From: Desulfovibrionaceae bacterium
GTDB taxonomy: Bacteria > Desulfobacterota > Desulfovibrionia > Desulfovibrionales > Desulfovibrionaceae
NCBI GenBank assembly: GCA_030539415.1
Contig: JAUNSE010000094.1
Coordinates: 1 to 7,398 of the forward strand
Length of the DNA: 7,398 bases
Direction: 5' to 3'
Below, piece by piece: positions 7,166 through 7,398 of the stretch. A program made the translations under genes and the position numbers. Position 1 is the stretch's first letter. Every line of letters begins with the position of its first letter. The notes below the pieces were generated by a model. It made no database searches, had not been told where the DNA came from, and saw nothing but the letters and a program-made list of their open reading frames with translations.

Positions 7166-7398
7166 ATGTCTGGCACATTGTATTTCCTGGGAAGCATAGC
7201 TCTGCTTTTGCTGGGATACTTCCTGTATGGCAAATTTATAGAGAAGGTTTTCGGGGCTGACTACAACCGCCCCACGCCTGTACAGCAGAGAAAGGACGGC
7301 GTCGATTTTCTGGAGATGCCGAGATACAAGATCTTTCTCATTCAGTTTCTGAATATTGCCGGGCTTGGTCCTGTCATTGGCACCATTCTTGGTGCCCT
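7166..7398 (+). CDS. cstA: CstA-family carbon starvation protein / permease, N-terminal fragment
   Basis: Only the first 77 complete codons are in view; the gene runs off the right edge. AAGGAG (7154-7159) lies 6 bases before ATG 7166. The protein opens with a hydrophobic segment (about residues 4-21) ending in LGYFLYGKFIEKVFG, then ADYNRPTP, a DGVDFLEMPRYKIFLIQ stretch and FLNIAGLGPVIGTILGA, the start of a second membrane segment. This order of features is highly characteristic of CstA-family inner-membrane transporters, which include E. coli CstA and BtsT, implicated in peptide and pyruvate uptake under carbon limitation. The substrate cannot be judged from the fragment. Third codon positions are visibly less GC-rich than in the upstream genes. 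Confidence 0.92.
   Translation, partial: MSGTLYFLGSIALLLLGYFLYGKFIEKVFGADYNRPTPVQQRKDGVDFLEMPRYKIFLIQFLNIAGLGPVIGTILGA

Overview
This window reads as a stretch of ordinary chromosome from a GC-rich Gram-negative bacterium. The best guess is a Desulfovibrio-like member of the Desulfovibrionales. That placement is an inference from protein character and from the order dnaK followed by a periplasmic-binding-fold lipoprotein; no search could be run. Every gene I can support lies on the + strand. I see no transposase, integrase, phage gene, CRISPR array, tRNA or rRNA, and no convincing sign of an undescribed system.

Layout from left to right: (1) the 3' end of a Ppx/GppA-type phosphatase gene (to 313), closed by a 12-bp-stem terminator; (2) a roughly 290-bp control region holding a perfect 14-bp palindrome and candidate promoters, then a complete dnaK (604-2514) with its own strong terminator; (3) a roughly 330-bp gene-free region rich in inverted repeats; (4) a lipoprotein gene of the penicillin-binding-protein-activator / periplasmic-binding-fold type (2912-4225, GTG start); (5) a 171-bp gap with a 13-bp direct repeat, an 11-bp inverted repeat and a possible promoter; (6) gatC and gatA, tightly coupled, without gatB, and a terminator with a GCGA tetraloop; (7) a spacer with two clean inverted repeats, then a small secreted GlcG/HbpS-family protein (6436-6945) and a terminator-like hairpin; (8) the 5' end of a cstA-family transporter gene (from 7166), running off the right edge.

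The genes do not form one pathway. dnaK is a stand-alone chaperone gene here, without grpE, dnaJ or hrcA beside it. gatCA supplies two of the three subunits of the tRNA-dependent amidotransferase. The lipoprotein probably acts at the cell envelope. The GlcG-like protein is exported, and the CstA-family protein is probably a peptide or pyruvate permease. Terminators after the first gene, dnaK, gatA and the GlcG-like gene divide the window into separate transcription units. Only lipoprotein-gatC-gatA lacks an obvious internal terminator and may be read through.

The most useful points for a second look are non-coding: the palindrome upstream of dnaK, the mutually exclusive hairpins after dnaK, and the operator-like repeats upstream of the GlcG-like gene. 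The large reverse-strand open frame opposite dnaK is a known annotation trap rather than a gene.
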